Part shown: positions 48,130 to 58,990 of the stretch, piece after piece | How positions within the stretch are numbered: position 1 is the stretch's first letter | Layout of the letters: each line of letters begins with the position of its first letter | Assembly: GCA_051453625.1 (NCBI GenBank) | Contig: JBOZIK010000001.1 | Location: 110,895,653 to 110,959,652, forward strand | DNA from: Welwitschia mirabilis | Taxonomy: Eukaryota > Gnetophyta > Gnetopsida > Welwitschiales | Reading direction: 5' to 3' | DNA: 64,000 nt | The notes under the pieces: model-generated | Databases searched by the model: none | What the model was told of the DNA's origin: nothing | The model's input: the letters and a program-made list of their open reading frames with translations, nothing else | Program-made: the position numbers and the translations under genes

Positions 48130-49039
48130 GAGTAGTTTTCTTCATATTCATCATTCTCATTATTCCAAGTTTCCATTAATGAGGAGTTTTTAAGCTTCCT
48201 GCTTTCTTTTCTGGTGTTGAGACATTCGTTGGTCATATGCCCAAATCCTTTACATGAATATCACTAGATTTCCTTTCCCTTGTCCTATTCTCTTCTTTGT
48301 TTTGGATTGCTTTTCTTGAATTCCTGATTGGTTTTCCTTCCTTTTTTCTATAGAGAAATCTTTTANNNNNNNNNNNNNNNNNNNNNNNNNNNNNNNNNNN
48401 NNNNNNNNNNNNNNNNNNNNNNNNNNNNNNNNNNNNNNNNNNNNNNNNNNNNNNNNNNNNNNNNNNNNNNNNNNNNNNNNNNNNNNNNNNNNNNNNNNNN
48501 NNNNNNNNNNNNNNNNNNNNNNNNNNNNNNNNNNNNNNNNNNNNNNNNNNNNNNNNNNNNNNNNNNNNNNNNNNNNNNNNNNNNNNNNNNNNNNNNNNNN
48601 NNNNNNNNNNNNNNNNNNNNNNNNNNNNNNNNNNNNNNNNNNNNNNNNNNNNNNNNNNNNNNNNNNNNNNNNNNNNNNNNNNNNNNNNNNNNNNNNNNNN
48701 NNNNNNNNNNNNNNNNNNNNNNNNNNNNNNNNNNNNNNNNNNNNNNNNNNNNNNNNNNNNNNNNNNNNNNNNNNNTAAAATATCCCAAGCTTCCTTTGCA
48801 TGGTTATAGTTCATAATTCTTTTAAATTCATCTACACATACTGCACAAAAAATAGCATTAAGAGTATAGGCATCTATTATGTCTTTGATTTTATTTGTGA
48901 GAGTCCATTCGTCTCTAGTTTTGTAAACCAAAATATTGTTTCCATTTACATCTATATAGGCTATCATAGGTATAGTATGACCTTTGTCAATAACCTCTTC
49001 TACATTGGCATCTAGGGATCTAAGAAAATTTCTCATCAT
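48130..49039 (-). pseudogene. S3 gag (UBN2-type) with zinc knuckle, gapped
   Basis: The frame opens at 49039. Residues 3-15 are NFLRSLDANVEEV, followed by WTLTNKIKDIIDAYTLNAIF and CVDEFKRIMNYNHAKEAWDI, the standard copia gag fold seen in Sireviruses. A 410-N gap follows. After it the chain is basic (KRFLYRKKEGK), and near 48223-48262, in the next frame, comes YSCKGFGHMTNEC. This keeps C-x4-H-x4-C, with a stop in place of the first Cys. 48130-48220 continues in an Asn/Glu-rich tail. The coat protein would bind element RNA in cytoplasmic particles. Confidence 0.75.
48366..48775. other. Assembly gap (410 N)
   Basis: Lies within S3 gag. The frame is consistent on both sides, so the size may be estimated from read pairs. 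Confidence 0.95.
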
Positions 49040-49169
49040 AGATTTTTAATAGGAATAGTTTAAATCATTGAACATGGATGGATGACTAGTTGAAAATTCA
49101 TTAGTCAAGTTACTTATTTTTAGGGCTTTTAAGTCTAGATTTGTAAAGATCTCTCAAAAACTAATCTAT

Positions 49170-49181
49170 ACTCTGATACCA
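49170..49181 (-). other. S3 primer binding site, initiator tRNA-Met
   Basis: Minus strand TGGTATCAGAGT, one transition from the canonical plant TGGTATCAGAGC. It is two bases from the LTR end. It is the least decayed primer site in the window, so S3 is probably the youngest or one of the youngest insertions. Confidence 0.85.
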
Positions 49182-49183
49182 AA

Positions 49184-50513
49184 TGATAAAATCGAGAATC
49201 CTAAGGGGGATGAATAGGTTCTTTTACAAAAACTTCAAGTTCAAAATAACTTAATAGATTCTAATCATATAATGCATATAAATGAATAATTAAATCACAA
49301 TTATGCATATAAAGAATAAAGTAAAACAAAATATAAATCATAAAATAAAAAATACCATTTTAAATGCACACAAGATTTATAGTGGTTTGAGAACTTCTCT
49401 ACTCCACTCTTGACAATCAGCTTCTTCCAATCTTAATCTTGGATCTCTACTACTTCATAAGTTTTGCCAGGCTTACCTATTAACCCTTATAAGCAGACTT
49501 GTACAAGCTAAGTCTCAACCTTTACAATGGACTTTTACAGGCTAAGTTTCAACCTTTGGCAATACATTTTTATAGGCTAAGTCTCAATCTTTGATAATGA
49601 ATAGAAGTGATGCAATGAATCCTTCATAACTCTGATATTACTTGTTCAGTATCAGTACATAAAATGGATGTCTTCTCCAATTGAATATAGTGATGAGGTC
49701 CTTAGATCTCATTCTGAGTGATGTTCTAATCCAAGACTAGGTCTCCTCAATCAGATATGAAATAGTACAATAGATATTCCAATGTAATATGCTGATTAAT
49801 TTTTGAGATCCATAATGAATATACCACTTTGAAAATGTGCCAAAAAGATCTCTAAATCATCTCTTACCTAGGTATTTATAATGGAGGATTATTAGGATTT
49901 AATACAATTGAATTATGCCTCTAATAGCTTTAAACATCTAGAAAATGGCTAGGTAATGGATACATAATGTCTACATGATTTAATTTTTTGTACCGTCCAA
50001 TCAACCCCACAAATATTTAGTCGACTCCATAAGAACTCGATCAATCCCATTCTGGGTTCAATCGACTCCTTGTCTCTCAGTCTGGAACTATGGACTTTGT
50101 CAGCTTCTCAGGTTTGGTTGACTCCATCCTAGGTCTGATTGACCCCTTTCCTTTCAGTCTGTGACTTAACTATCAGCTTCTCAAATCTGGTTGACCTCAT
50201 GAATATTTGGTTAACCCCATTCCTCTCAGTCTAGGATTATTGGTTGTTGAGATCATAGGTCTAGTTGACCCCTTAAGGATTTAATTGATCCCTCTTGGTT
50301 TAGTTCATTTCTATTGTATCTGCTTTAGGTGCGGTTGACCCTTCTAGAATCTGATCGACCTCCATTGGAGGTAAATAACTTAGTAGTTCATTTTGGGCAT
50401 TTTATTCAAATCTTTCACTTGCATAACTCAAACTCATCTGCACATAATATGTAACAAATTTTCACTACATCAGAGAAATTAGTTTGACATCAATTGACAA
50501 ATATAATATAACA
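49184..50513 (-). repeat. S3 5' LTR (right), complete
   Basis: Ends TG (49184) and CA (50513), 1330 bp. Contains CCTAAGGGGGATGAATAGG near its end, the minisatellite (49480-49600), the block shared with the left LTR around AATAGAAGTGATG, and the GGTCGACC-type array (49990-50360). Collinear with 42603-44219. Confidence 0.85.
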
Positions 50514-50598
50514 TATAATACTATCTTAAATAAATAATTTAAACTCAAATTCAATACACTTATTTAGATAGTGACAATCTTCTAGCTGCTTATAGTCT

Positions 50599-50616
50599 TT
50601 TCCAATAATGATGCTA
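50599..50616 (-). other. G2 primer binding site, decayed tRNA-Asp type
   Basis: Minus strand TAGCATCATTATTGGAAA. Every mismatch to TGGCGCCGTTGCCGGGGA is a G-to-A or C-to-T transition. It lies three bases from the LTR end at 50620. Together with 50514-50598 it resumes the G2 leader after S3. Confidence 0.7.
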
Positions 50617-50619
50617 AAA

Positions 50620-51966
50620 TGTTATAATATGAATTTATGCAATTTTTAAATCCTTAGACAAAACCTCTAAATTATAATACTTGTAAAAAACACACACTAG
50701 TATAGATAGGAGTCAACATGAATGTTGTGGTTTGTTAAAGGCACTAGGATAGAAGTTAGAGAATTAACTTCACAAAGTCTTTTTGTCTTTTTTATTTTAA
50801 TAAATAAAGGTAAACAACAATGCAAATACAATGCAAGATAAATGATGGGGAAATTGAATAGACAAAATGCAAGCATAGTGAATCTATTTAGATTTTGATC
50901 TTCTTATCACAAGAATTAATATTTATAACTTAAATTAATTAGAAAGAGTTCTATTACTTCTTTCTAACTAACATAAACTATAAGAAATGCTAAATAGAAT
51001 ATAGATAATGTAACTATGAAAATGAAATGAAATAGAATGCAATAAAAAATCTAGACTAATAATGTCATCCTTCATAGAATTTTCCCTTATAATCTAAATA
51101 AATTATAAAACTATCACCAAATTATAATCAATTTAAACCATAAGGGACATTTACATAATAGTAGTGAAAAAAGTAATTGCATTGATTATAAACTTTTACA
51201 TGTACTTATAATAAAGTAGTAGTACCTCAATGGAGGATACTCAGCCTAATACCAAGGTAAACTTCTCTTTGTAGCTACTAGATTAACCTCTTATACTTCA
51301 CTCTTTTATCACAAGAACATCAGGTATAAAAAATGAATTAGAAGTAAGGACAAAGGAGGCATTTATATTTTTACATTAAAAGTTCTAAAGTCATAACTAT
51401 AAAAGTTAGAGAAGAAACCCTAGTAGCCTAGATGGAGTACATGACGATATTATAACATAATTTAGTTCTATTTATATAATAAAGCAGTTGTCATCCTAAT
51501 TGTCATGGGAATAACACTGGGAACGATGGCCCTTAATGGTAGATAACTCATTAACTTCTGACTCTATAATCAGTCTCACAGTTAACTCCAAATCTATTGT
51601 TATCTCTCATTTCATGGGAATGACAATGGAAATGACATATTTTTAAAAAAAGAGTGCTTATTGACTTATAACTCTAGTCCACATTGAGTGCTATTATCCT
51701 AGTTGTGATGATGACGATAGAGGGGATGACACCCTTCAAAAGCTCTCTAACTAAATAAAATCATCCTTCTTCATTATTAATCTTCTTTCAAAACACTAAG
51801 TATTAGAATATGCATAAAATGCCTTCAAATATGTTAAAAATTATGTGTTTTTATTATTCTCTGATCAATTCTTCATAACTATTAGAATTGCATTTAAACT
51901 TGTATAAATATCCTACAGAAGTGCTTAAAATACACTATTAAAACCCTACAAATTAGCATTATAACA
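50620..51966 (-). repeat. G2 5' LTR (right)
   Basis: Direct repeat of 36629-37986, 1347 bp against 1358 bp. It ends ATAACA at 51966, followed by ttgtc of the target duplication. Confidence 0.8.
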
Positions 51967-51982
51967 TTGTCTAGATGATGAA
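51967..51982 (-). repeat. Residual 16 bp of G1 5' LTR
   Basis: TTGTCTAGATGATGAA matches the next bases of the G1 LTR after 36628 (GGTCATCTAAATGATGAA in the other copy at 29314-29331). It is the only trace of the interrupted LTR between G2 and G3. Confidence 0.6.
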
Positions 51983-53074
51983 TATTATGCTGCTAATTAT
52001 GCATATTTGATAGGGTATTTCAAGTGGTTTTATAAGTAAATAGATAGGCAAATGCTTGATTTCTATGACAATGGAGAGTTGAGATGAAAAGGATGAAAAC
52101 ATGCAAATCTTCATGATAATTTATAGTATTTTAAACAAATTTAAATACTTTACATTTCTAAAGATAACTCCCTGCAAAATATTAAGGCTAATATAATGAT
52201 TAACGAATTATCAAAGGTCATCATCCACCTAATCATCTAGATGAATGTACAGACGACCATACTAACTAGATGCTAACTCTAGTCTATCTAGTATCTGACA
52301 TGGATTAATTATGACTTGGCATTATCTCCTCTATTATTTGGATGACCAGCCAAATAATTCTATTATAATGTTTGTACTAAACATTTACCTAACTTCTACC
52401 ACTTGCGTCTTCTATTTTTCCCTTGCGCGGTCCTTATGATTTACCCATGCCTTTCTATCTTTGTTATTATGTGTTTAAGTTAATAAATAGAGATCTCACC
52501 CTCAACTCATGCTTATCTTTATTTTCACTTGAAATTCTTATGATAGGAGATTGAAGGGCTATAGATCCATCTTATAGTTCTAGAGAGATGTTTCCTTAGT
52601 GTTTGGGCAGTGTTTCCTCTATTAAGGTACAACTACTTTGTAATATGGATGTTGTTTGAAACTTAATACAAAAACATTTCCTTCTATGCTTTTAATGTGT
52701 GATTGTTTCTCATCCTCATAACTTATGTTGCTTCTAATCTAGTGATAGTTTTTCTAGTGATATAGGTTATGAAGAAAACCTTTATCAAGTGCTTAGTTAC
52801 TTTAGGTTAAGTACATTATTATTTCCTTTTTCTAGATTAGCTTTACTTGAGTGTGTTATATTTTACTTTCATACATTATAAGTTATTTCTATAGATTAGG
52901 ATGTAAGTATTTCTTTATAAAAAATAGCTCTCTTATTTCCTACTTTGGCCTTTAACGGATTATGACATTTAGGTCACTCCCATATATATTAGTGTATTGT
53001 AGTTATGCATTATTATTTATAATTAATAAGATTCTAGTTAGGACAAAAATGTTGCATAAATACATACTATAACA
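51983..53074 (+). repeat. G3 5' LTR
   Basis: The reverse complement of the G4 LTR matches: TATTTGATAGGGTATTTC near the start, GACAAT..AGA.T.GAGATGA, AAAACATGCA, and near the end TTATTTATAATTAATAAGAT and TTGCATAAAT. It ends ACTATAACA at 53074, immediately before the primer site. It carries CATCTAGATGA-type motifs (52215-52270, 53280-53400 just beyond). Confidence 0.8.
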
Positions 53075-53077
53075 TCT

Positions 53078-53095
53078 TAGTATCTTTACTGGGAA
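53078..53095 (+). other. G3 primer binding site, decayed tRNA-Asp type
   Basis: TAGTATCTTTACTGGGAA against TGGCGCCGTTGCCGGGGA, with nearly all differences being transitions. Followed by AAGCTACTTGG, typical leader sequence. Confidence 0.65.
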
Positions 53096-53732
53096 AAGCT
53101 ACTTGGAGTTCGAGAGTTGTTATTGCTTGTATGAGTATTTTAGTTTAGATGCTTGCTACAATAATAGTATATCATTATCTATAGTAGCATAGGTTTTTCC
53201 TTTTTATTTAGTCAGTTTTCTATTTTTAGAATAAAATTTTTCTTTCTGTTCTACAATTAAAAATCAGTCATCCACTTCATTACCTAGATGGTATGTGGCG
53301 ATGATGATCTTTATGTCATAATTTTTTTTGTTTTAGTTTCATATCAAAAGAATCTTAGGGTTTTTTCCAGTGTTCCCTCTATTATCTAGATAACTTAGAA
53401 GGACAACCATCTACTTTTAAAGTTTTCTATCTGTGTCAGTATTTTGTTTCTATTTTCTACTTTTTCTTTTTTTGTGATTTATGTGTTTTCTATCATCTAG
53501 GATATCACCTGAATGACTATAGGGATGAAACTCTATGAATCTGAGACTGAGAATGTAGGTTAAAATCTGTAAGAAAGAAAAATACTAATGAGAGATATTG
53601 TTTATTATTGAAAATATCTGATAAGATTTGATAGACTTAGAAAATAAAATAGGTAAAAATAATAAAGGTATATAAGATTTAGAATTCCCTATAATTTCTA
53701 ATTTTATTTCTATGAAGTTTAATTTTTCTACC
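53096..53732 (+). other. G3 leader
   Basis: T-rich non-coding region between primer site and gag. Contains several short ATCTAGAT/GGATGA motifs (53275-53525). No open frame of interest. Confidence 0.5.
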
Positions 53733-55200
53733 ATGTCTGCCTCATCTTAAAAGAAAAAGCGACTATCTTACCAAATCTACCCCTTATTATTGAAATCTCT
53801 TCAACCAATCATACTTGTACCAATGTCCATGTTAATCTTAGAGATCTTATAGCAAATAAGAAACATAAATCCAAACTCCTTTTGAGTCACCTCCCAGTGA
53901 TGATGTTGAACTTTGTAACCTAAATGCATATCCTATGTTTAATGGTAAACCCAATAAAGATTATTTGAAACACATTACCAACATAAAATAGTTATTCCTC
54001 ACTTCTAAAAACAGTAAGAAATGAGTAAGTAATAGAACCTACATGGTCATCTTCCCCATTACTTTAAAATATAAAGCAAAATTATGGTTTAGAATAATTC
54101 CCTGCCAAGTTTAAAATATTATAGTTAACTTTAGAAAGCCTTTATTAAAAGACTTATAAGTGAAATTACAATCTAAAAATGTAAGAAAGAATTCACCATA
54201 TTTCAATGAATGCCTATGAAGATTATGCTTCCATCTATGAGAGATTCTTTGTTGCTCTACATTCAAAAACTATAGATGCCTTTTCACAAGTAGAACCCAT
54301 TGACTATTTTTACAGTGGATTAAATAGTCATAAAAAGCAACTTATAGATTTTTCATGTAGGGGTAACTTATTAAACCAAACCTTAAATGATGCTTAGAAA
54401 GTATTGAAAGATTTGATATAAGTGAGTCAAACATGGTCTAAACCCTTACCTAGAGAAAATTGAACTAGAGGCCAAATCACTAAAGATCTAAAGGAGGTAA
54501 AACATGAGAAAAATAAAATAAGAACCAAAAATGAATCAATCAATGTCATAAAGGATTTCAATTCAACTTTAGAAAAATACACACAAATGATTCTTAATGC
54601 TAAGATGGTAACCAAGAAGAATGAAGTTGTACTTCCAACCTATGATTTGTGTGAATATAGTTACCATGTTACCAAAGAATGTCCTTTTCTTTCAACTTAC
54701 AAAGAGAAAATCTATAAAAAAGTTTATTATTTTAATTAAAGAGCTTCAAACTACAACCAAAATCAAAGTTAAAGATAAGTCCAAAATCACAACAACTTTT
54801 AGCATAAAATGAGTGAATAACCAGACTCTAGAAATTTTCAAACAAATCATCCTAACATCCAACCTTTCAAGAATAGATTTGAGAACTAAAACTACAACTC
54901 AAATAACTTAGCAAGCTCATCCAACTCCCAAAACCATAGTTATCCTCATAGGAATTCCATTGAAAAGTTGAGAAAATCAGAAAAAAATACCAACTCAAAT
55001 ATTAAAAAGATAAACATCGACATTAAAAACCTTGTAAGCATCTTACAATAAACTATGCTTGCCAACCAAAGACCATAAAAGTCTCTTGATACTCAACCTT
55101 TATTGAATCCAAATCAATTCATAAAATATTGTAAGATGGTAATAAGAAGTAAAAATGATACAACTCCTCCTACCTATGAGGCTTTAAGATCACAAAGTGA
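53733..55200 (+). pseudogene. G3 gag remnant
   Basis: A Met at 53733 (MSASS, stop, KKKR) is a plausible start. About 53925-54200 reads NAYPMFNGKPNKDYL and YKAKLWFRIIP, the N-terminal half of a gypsy gag. 54206-54397 is open and includes YASIYERFFVAL. At 54640-54684 LCEYSYHVTKECP keeps the end of a zinc knuckle (H-x4-C), with one Cys replaced by Ser. A low-complexity Asn/Lys/Ser stretch follows. It would form the particle. Broken by at least ten stops. Confidence 0.65.
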
Positions 55201-55479
55201 TAAAAACGATGATGAAGAGGACATATAAATCTTAAAAAACCATTCTTTCCATTATTCTTTAAGAAAGAAAATGAAAGACCCTTCACATAAGAAACCTACT
55301 ACCCCATGGCTTAATAGACTTAACACAAACCCTGTTTTTGATAATCATCTAAAAAACTTAATGAAAAATGTGAGTATCAACTTATCATTTTAAAAACTTT
55401 TATAAGAAAATTTAAAATATTCTAAGCTATGAAAAGACTTAATAAGAAGAAAATAAAAATAATCCATCCTTAATAAAGT

Positions 55480-55850
55480 CTTTCTAGCTCAATTCATTAG
55501 CAATTTAATTTGCCAAAAATGTTTAAAGTTTAAAGATCTAGGATTAAGAAAGCATTACTAAGTATCAGAGATAGTGTCAACATTGTTACAGACTTAGTTT
55601 AAAAGAAAGAGTAGAACCTACTGAGTGTATCTTAGAATTAGTCAATACTTATGAAGAAATAATTAGGTGTGATCAAGGACTTAGTTATTCAAATAAAAGA
55701 AGCTTTCTACCCCATGTAGTTTTAAAAGTTGAGCACCATGATGAATATCCCTTACTTCTAGGTAGAGCTTTCTATATAACAGCCTACTATGTCATAGATA
55801 TAAAAATCAAATTAATAAAGTGTTATTTTGGGAATAAATAATTTTTAATA
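55480..55850 (+). pseudogene. G3 aspartic protease remnant
   Basis: Reads LAQFISNLICQKC at the start, then a decayed active-site region near 55560 (the G4 copy has LIDIGSSVNIM). It continues LGVIKDLVIQIKEAFYP and, after a frame change, EYPLLLGRAFY, the conserved second half of Athila/Tat proteases. Several stops are present. Confidence 0.7.
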
Positions 55851-56479
55851 AAATTTTTTGATGCAGTCAAAAAAGATTTAGAAAAAAATTTAATTATGAA
55901 GAAAGAAATTAGACCAACTCCATTTTTATAACAATATCTAATTAAATAAATATGGTTCATACATCATAAATCAACCTTGTTTGATAATAAATTAGAAGTA
56001 GACTACTTGTATTTTCTTGATGATCAACTTAATTTTGACCATCTGACAATTAAGTTTTCTAATTTGGAGAGTAAAGAGTCTAAGTCTATCAATAGTGAAG
56101 AAGTCCGAGAATTTAGCAGACCTAATATTTCTTATTTTGAGGGTGGTTATCCATTATTGACATCTAGATGACAGTCTAAGATGATAGTTTACTATCCTAA
56201 AAATTTTCTAGAAATTAAAAATCTGAGCTTAAACCTGAATCTAAAACCTTTAGACATTGGACTAAAATACATTTTCTTGAATAGTGATCTTAACAAACAC
56301 TTGATTATCAATAAAAACCTTACTCCTTAACAAGAATTGAGTCTCATCTCTCTTCTGCAATTTAAGGTAAATGTGTTTTCTTAGTCCCATAATGATTTGA
56401 TAGCCATACCCACTTCCATTATGTAATATGAAATCTATCTTAAAAAAAATGCTAATCTTATGAAGCAACCATAATATAA
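55851..56479 (+). other. G3 linker between protease and RT
   Basis: 55977-56171 is open (DYLYFLDDQLNFDHLTIKF) and acidic. The remainder reads as a degraded linker leading to the RT N-terminus. Such a spacer is normal in Athila/Tat pol. Confidence 0.5.
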
Positions 56480-57700
56480 ACTCAATTTAGCCTTAAATGA
56501 ATTATAAAAGATAAAATAATAAAATTAATGGATTCTGAAATCATTTCTTCTATTACTAACAGTGAGTGGGTTAGCCCCTTAACAGTAGTTTTTAAAAGTG
56601 ATGGGAAATGGAAAATGTGCATAGACTTTCAAAAACTAAATGATGTAACTAAAATATACCACTATGCTTTTCCTTTTCTTGATTATATTCTTGATAGGAT
56701 TTAGGGCCATGCTTTTTACTGCTTTTTTGCTAGTTATAGCAATTACAATCAGGTTTGCATTGCTAGTGGAAATTAAGCCAAAATCACTTTTACTTCTCCT
56801 TTTGGTACTTTTACTTTTAGACACATGCCTTTCAGACTTTGTAATACTCCTAGTACTTTTTAGCATGTTATGATGGGTATTTTTTCTAATGTACCTAAGG
56901 ATTTCATAGAGATTTTTATGGATGACTTCTTTATTTATATTAAAGATTTTGAACAAATTTGAGATCGATTAGAGAAAGTCTTAGATCTCTACATTTTCTA
57001 GTGGCCTGTACTTAAGTTAGGAAAAGAGTATATTTTTTATAGAAAGTGTCATTGTTTTAGATCACCATATCTCTCAAGAGGGGATTAGGATGAATAGTTC
57101 TAAAGTTGATGATATTATTCAAAACCTAATACCCTTATAGATGTTAAACAAATTTGATTTTTTCTTGGTCATTGTGGCTTTTACATTTAGTTCATTCATG
57201 ATGATGCTAATATCTATAAACCCCTTCACTAGTTACTAGAGAAATAAGCCAAATTTAAATGCAACAAATCTTGTCAACTTGCTTTCAATAGGCTTAAACA
57301 TAAATTATCTTATGCTCCTATAGTAATGGGGTCCAATTAGGAACTTGATTTTGAGCTTATGTGTGATGCAAGTAATTTTGCTATGGATGAGGTTCTTTAT
57401 CAAAAATGTAAGAATGATTTTAAAGTTATATATTACTATAGCAAATCTTTGTCTAAATCTCAAATGAACTATATGACTATAGAAAAAGAGATTCTATCTA
57501 TTATCTTTTACCTGGATTCTCTTAGACATTATTTTTTAGGCTTTTATATCAATGTTTACACTAATCATGTTACCATTTATTACCTTGTGTCCAACAAAGA
57601 TTCTAATGCACATTTGATTAGATAGATCCTTCTTATGCAAGAATTTAACTTGACTATTATAAATAAAGAAAGAAAGCATAACTGTGTTACCAATCACTTA
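56480..57700 (+). pseudogene. G3 reverse transcriptase and RNase H
   Basis: RT begins DSEIISSITNSEWVSPLTVV, then GKWKMCIDFQKLN (56610-56645), TSPFGTFTFRHMPFRLCN (about 56785-56840) and IEIFMDDFFIYI (about 56905-56940), where FMDD is the catalytic YMDD-type motif. After the connection (FFLGHCGFY), RNase H at 57345-57620 reads ELMCDASNFAMDEVL, YSKSLSKSQMNYMTIEKE and VYTNH, with the last catalytic Asp position now Asn. It ends NHLSQLP. This region converts element RNA to cDNA. It is the only complete RT/RNase H of the G family in the window, still broken by several stops. Confidence 0.85.
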
Positions 57701-57779
57701 TCTCAACTTCCTTCTTCTCTAGATGATTTTATTATTAATGATTCATTTCTTGGTAAGCAGCATTTTATTATTTCCTCTT

Positions 57780-58990
57780 TGCATCCTCCTCCTTAGTATG
57801 TGACATTGTTAACTATCTTGTGACCATAAAAGTACCATAACAATAGATCTATAATCAATGTAAATATTTTCTCTATAGAATAAGTGACTAGAAGTGGATA
57901 GAGCCACATTTGTATTGTAGGTGTAAAGACTGAATCATAAGAAAAAGTGTGCATGATTGGGAGATACCTGAGATACTTCATCTTTATCATAATGGTATTT
58001 GTAGAGGATACTTTAGTAGACATAAAACACTAATGAAAATCCTTCATCCTAGTTTTTATTAACCTTCTTTTTTTTGTGATTCTTTGGATTTTACTGTAAG
58101 ATGTAATCTTAATTAGGATTATGGTAGCCTTATTCGTTCACATGAAGTGCCCCTTAGTCCTATTCTCAACCATGAGCTTTTTGATTATTGGGATATTAAT
58201 TTGATATGTATTATTCATCCACCATTTTGCAATAAACATTACATTTTAGTGGTTATAGATTATATGACTAAATGGATTGAAGTTATACCTATTTATTTGA
58301 ATGATGCTTGAACTATTTTTCATTTTCTTAGAACTCATATCTTTCAAATATTTAGTATTTCTAGAGTTATCATCAGTAATTAACGTACTTATTTCATTAA
58401 TCAAACTTTAAAAAAAAATTCTTTTATCCATTGGTATAGAACATAGTACTTATCATCTTCAAACTAATGGACAAGCTGAAAATTCCAATACAGAAATAAA
58501 GAAAATTTTACAAAGGTTTTGGCTTCTAAACTTAATAATATACTTTGGTCTTACCATATTACTTGGCATACTTCTCTTGGTTTTTCACCTTATGAACTTG
58601 TATATGGTAAAGTTTGTGTGTTACTGATTGATGTGTATTATAATTCTTATCATACATCTTATCAACTTAGTCTTGTGGATTTTGATGAAAACCTTAAATA
58701 TAGATTAACTCAATTAGTTAATCTTTATCAAAAAAGGACTCATGTCATACATCATTAATTAATCCATAAAGCCCAAGTAAAGTTTAAACATGTTAAAATG
58801 ATTTTTCATAAAAAGTTTGAACCTGATCAACTTATTTTATTTTATAATACTAGAGTTTATCTTTTGAAGAACAAGTTGATATTTAAATTATTAGGTCCTT
58901 ACCTTGTAGAAAAAGTACATCCTAATGGCTCAATTGATATTTTAGACTTAGAGACTAGAGAGATTCAAAAAGATAATGGGTAATGGTTGA
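57780..58990 (+). pseudogene. G3 integrase with GPY/F C-terminus
   Basis: The zinc-binding region is near 57930-58060 (ILHLYHNGICRGYFSRHKTL). The core runs from about 58190: YWDINLICIIHPPF, VVIDYMTKWIEVIPIYLND, then the second Asp region near 58370 (now Asn), and TNGQAEN.NTEIK in mixed frames near 58460-58500. 58519-58758 is open (GFSPYELVYGK). 58798-58983 carries FEPDQLILFYNTRVYL and LLGPYLVEKVHPNGSIDIL, the GPY/F module typical of Athila/Tat integrases. It would insert cDNA into the genome. Catalytic decay and stops make it inactive. Confidence 0.85.

Larger units (their letters stand above)
42420..50513 (-). mobile_element. Sirevirus S3, nested in G2, lacking IN-RT-RH
   Basis: Minus strand: 5' LTR (49184-50513), tRNA-Met primer site, gag with zinc knuckle (about 48130-49039), protease (47030-47366 plus gap), env-like gene (45072-46643), repeated purine tracts (44222-44595), 3' LTR (about 42420-44219). 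The left border lies in a gap and is estimated by aligning the LTRs. Between the protease end (about 47030) and the env-like start (46643) there is no integrase, RT or RNase H. Sequence gaps lie in gag and between gag and protease, not where those domains belong. Confidence 0.75.
36629..51966 (-). mobile_element. Non-autonomous Ty3/gypsy element G2, inserted in G1 LTR
   Basis: Minus strand: 5' LTR (50620-51966), primer site (50599-50616), unknown ORFs (about 40600-42200), integrase tail (40061-40270), 3' UTR, purine tract (37987-38000), 3' LTR (36629-37986). It is flanked by ttatc (36624-36628) and ttgtc (51967-51971), a 5-bp target duplication with one transition. The G1 LTR continues across the gap. 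A Sirevirus (S3) of about 8 kb is nested inside. Without S3 the element is about 7.2 kb, close to G1. No protease, RT or integrase core. Confidence 0.75.

Noticed and set aside
42197-48816. Long open frames of 130-270 codons across the N runs
   Set aside because: They exist only because N does not encode stops. Only the gag frame at 48233-49039 has real motifs on both sides.
56636-56956. Frames at 56664-56873 (plus, hydrophobic) and 56636-56956 (minus)
   Set aside because: They overlap the RT domain of G3 in other frames. The RT frame has recognised motifs and these do not.
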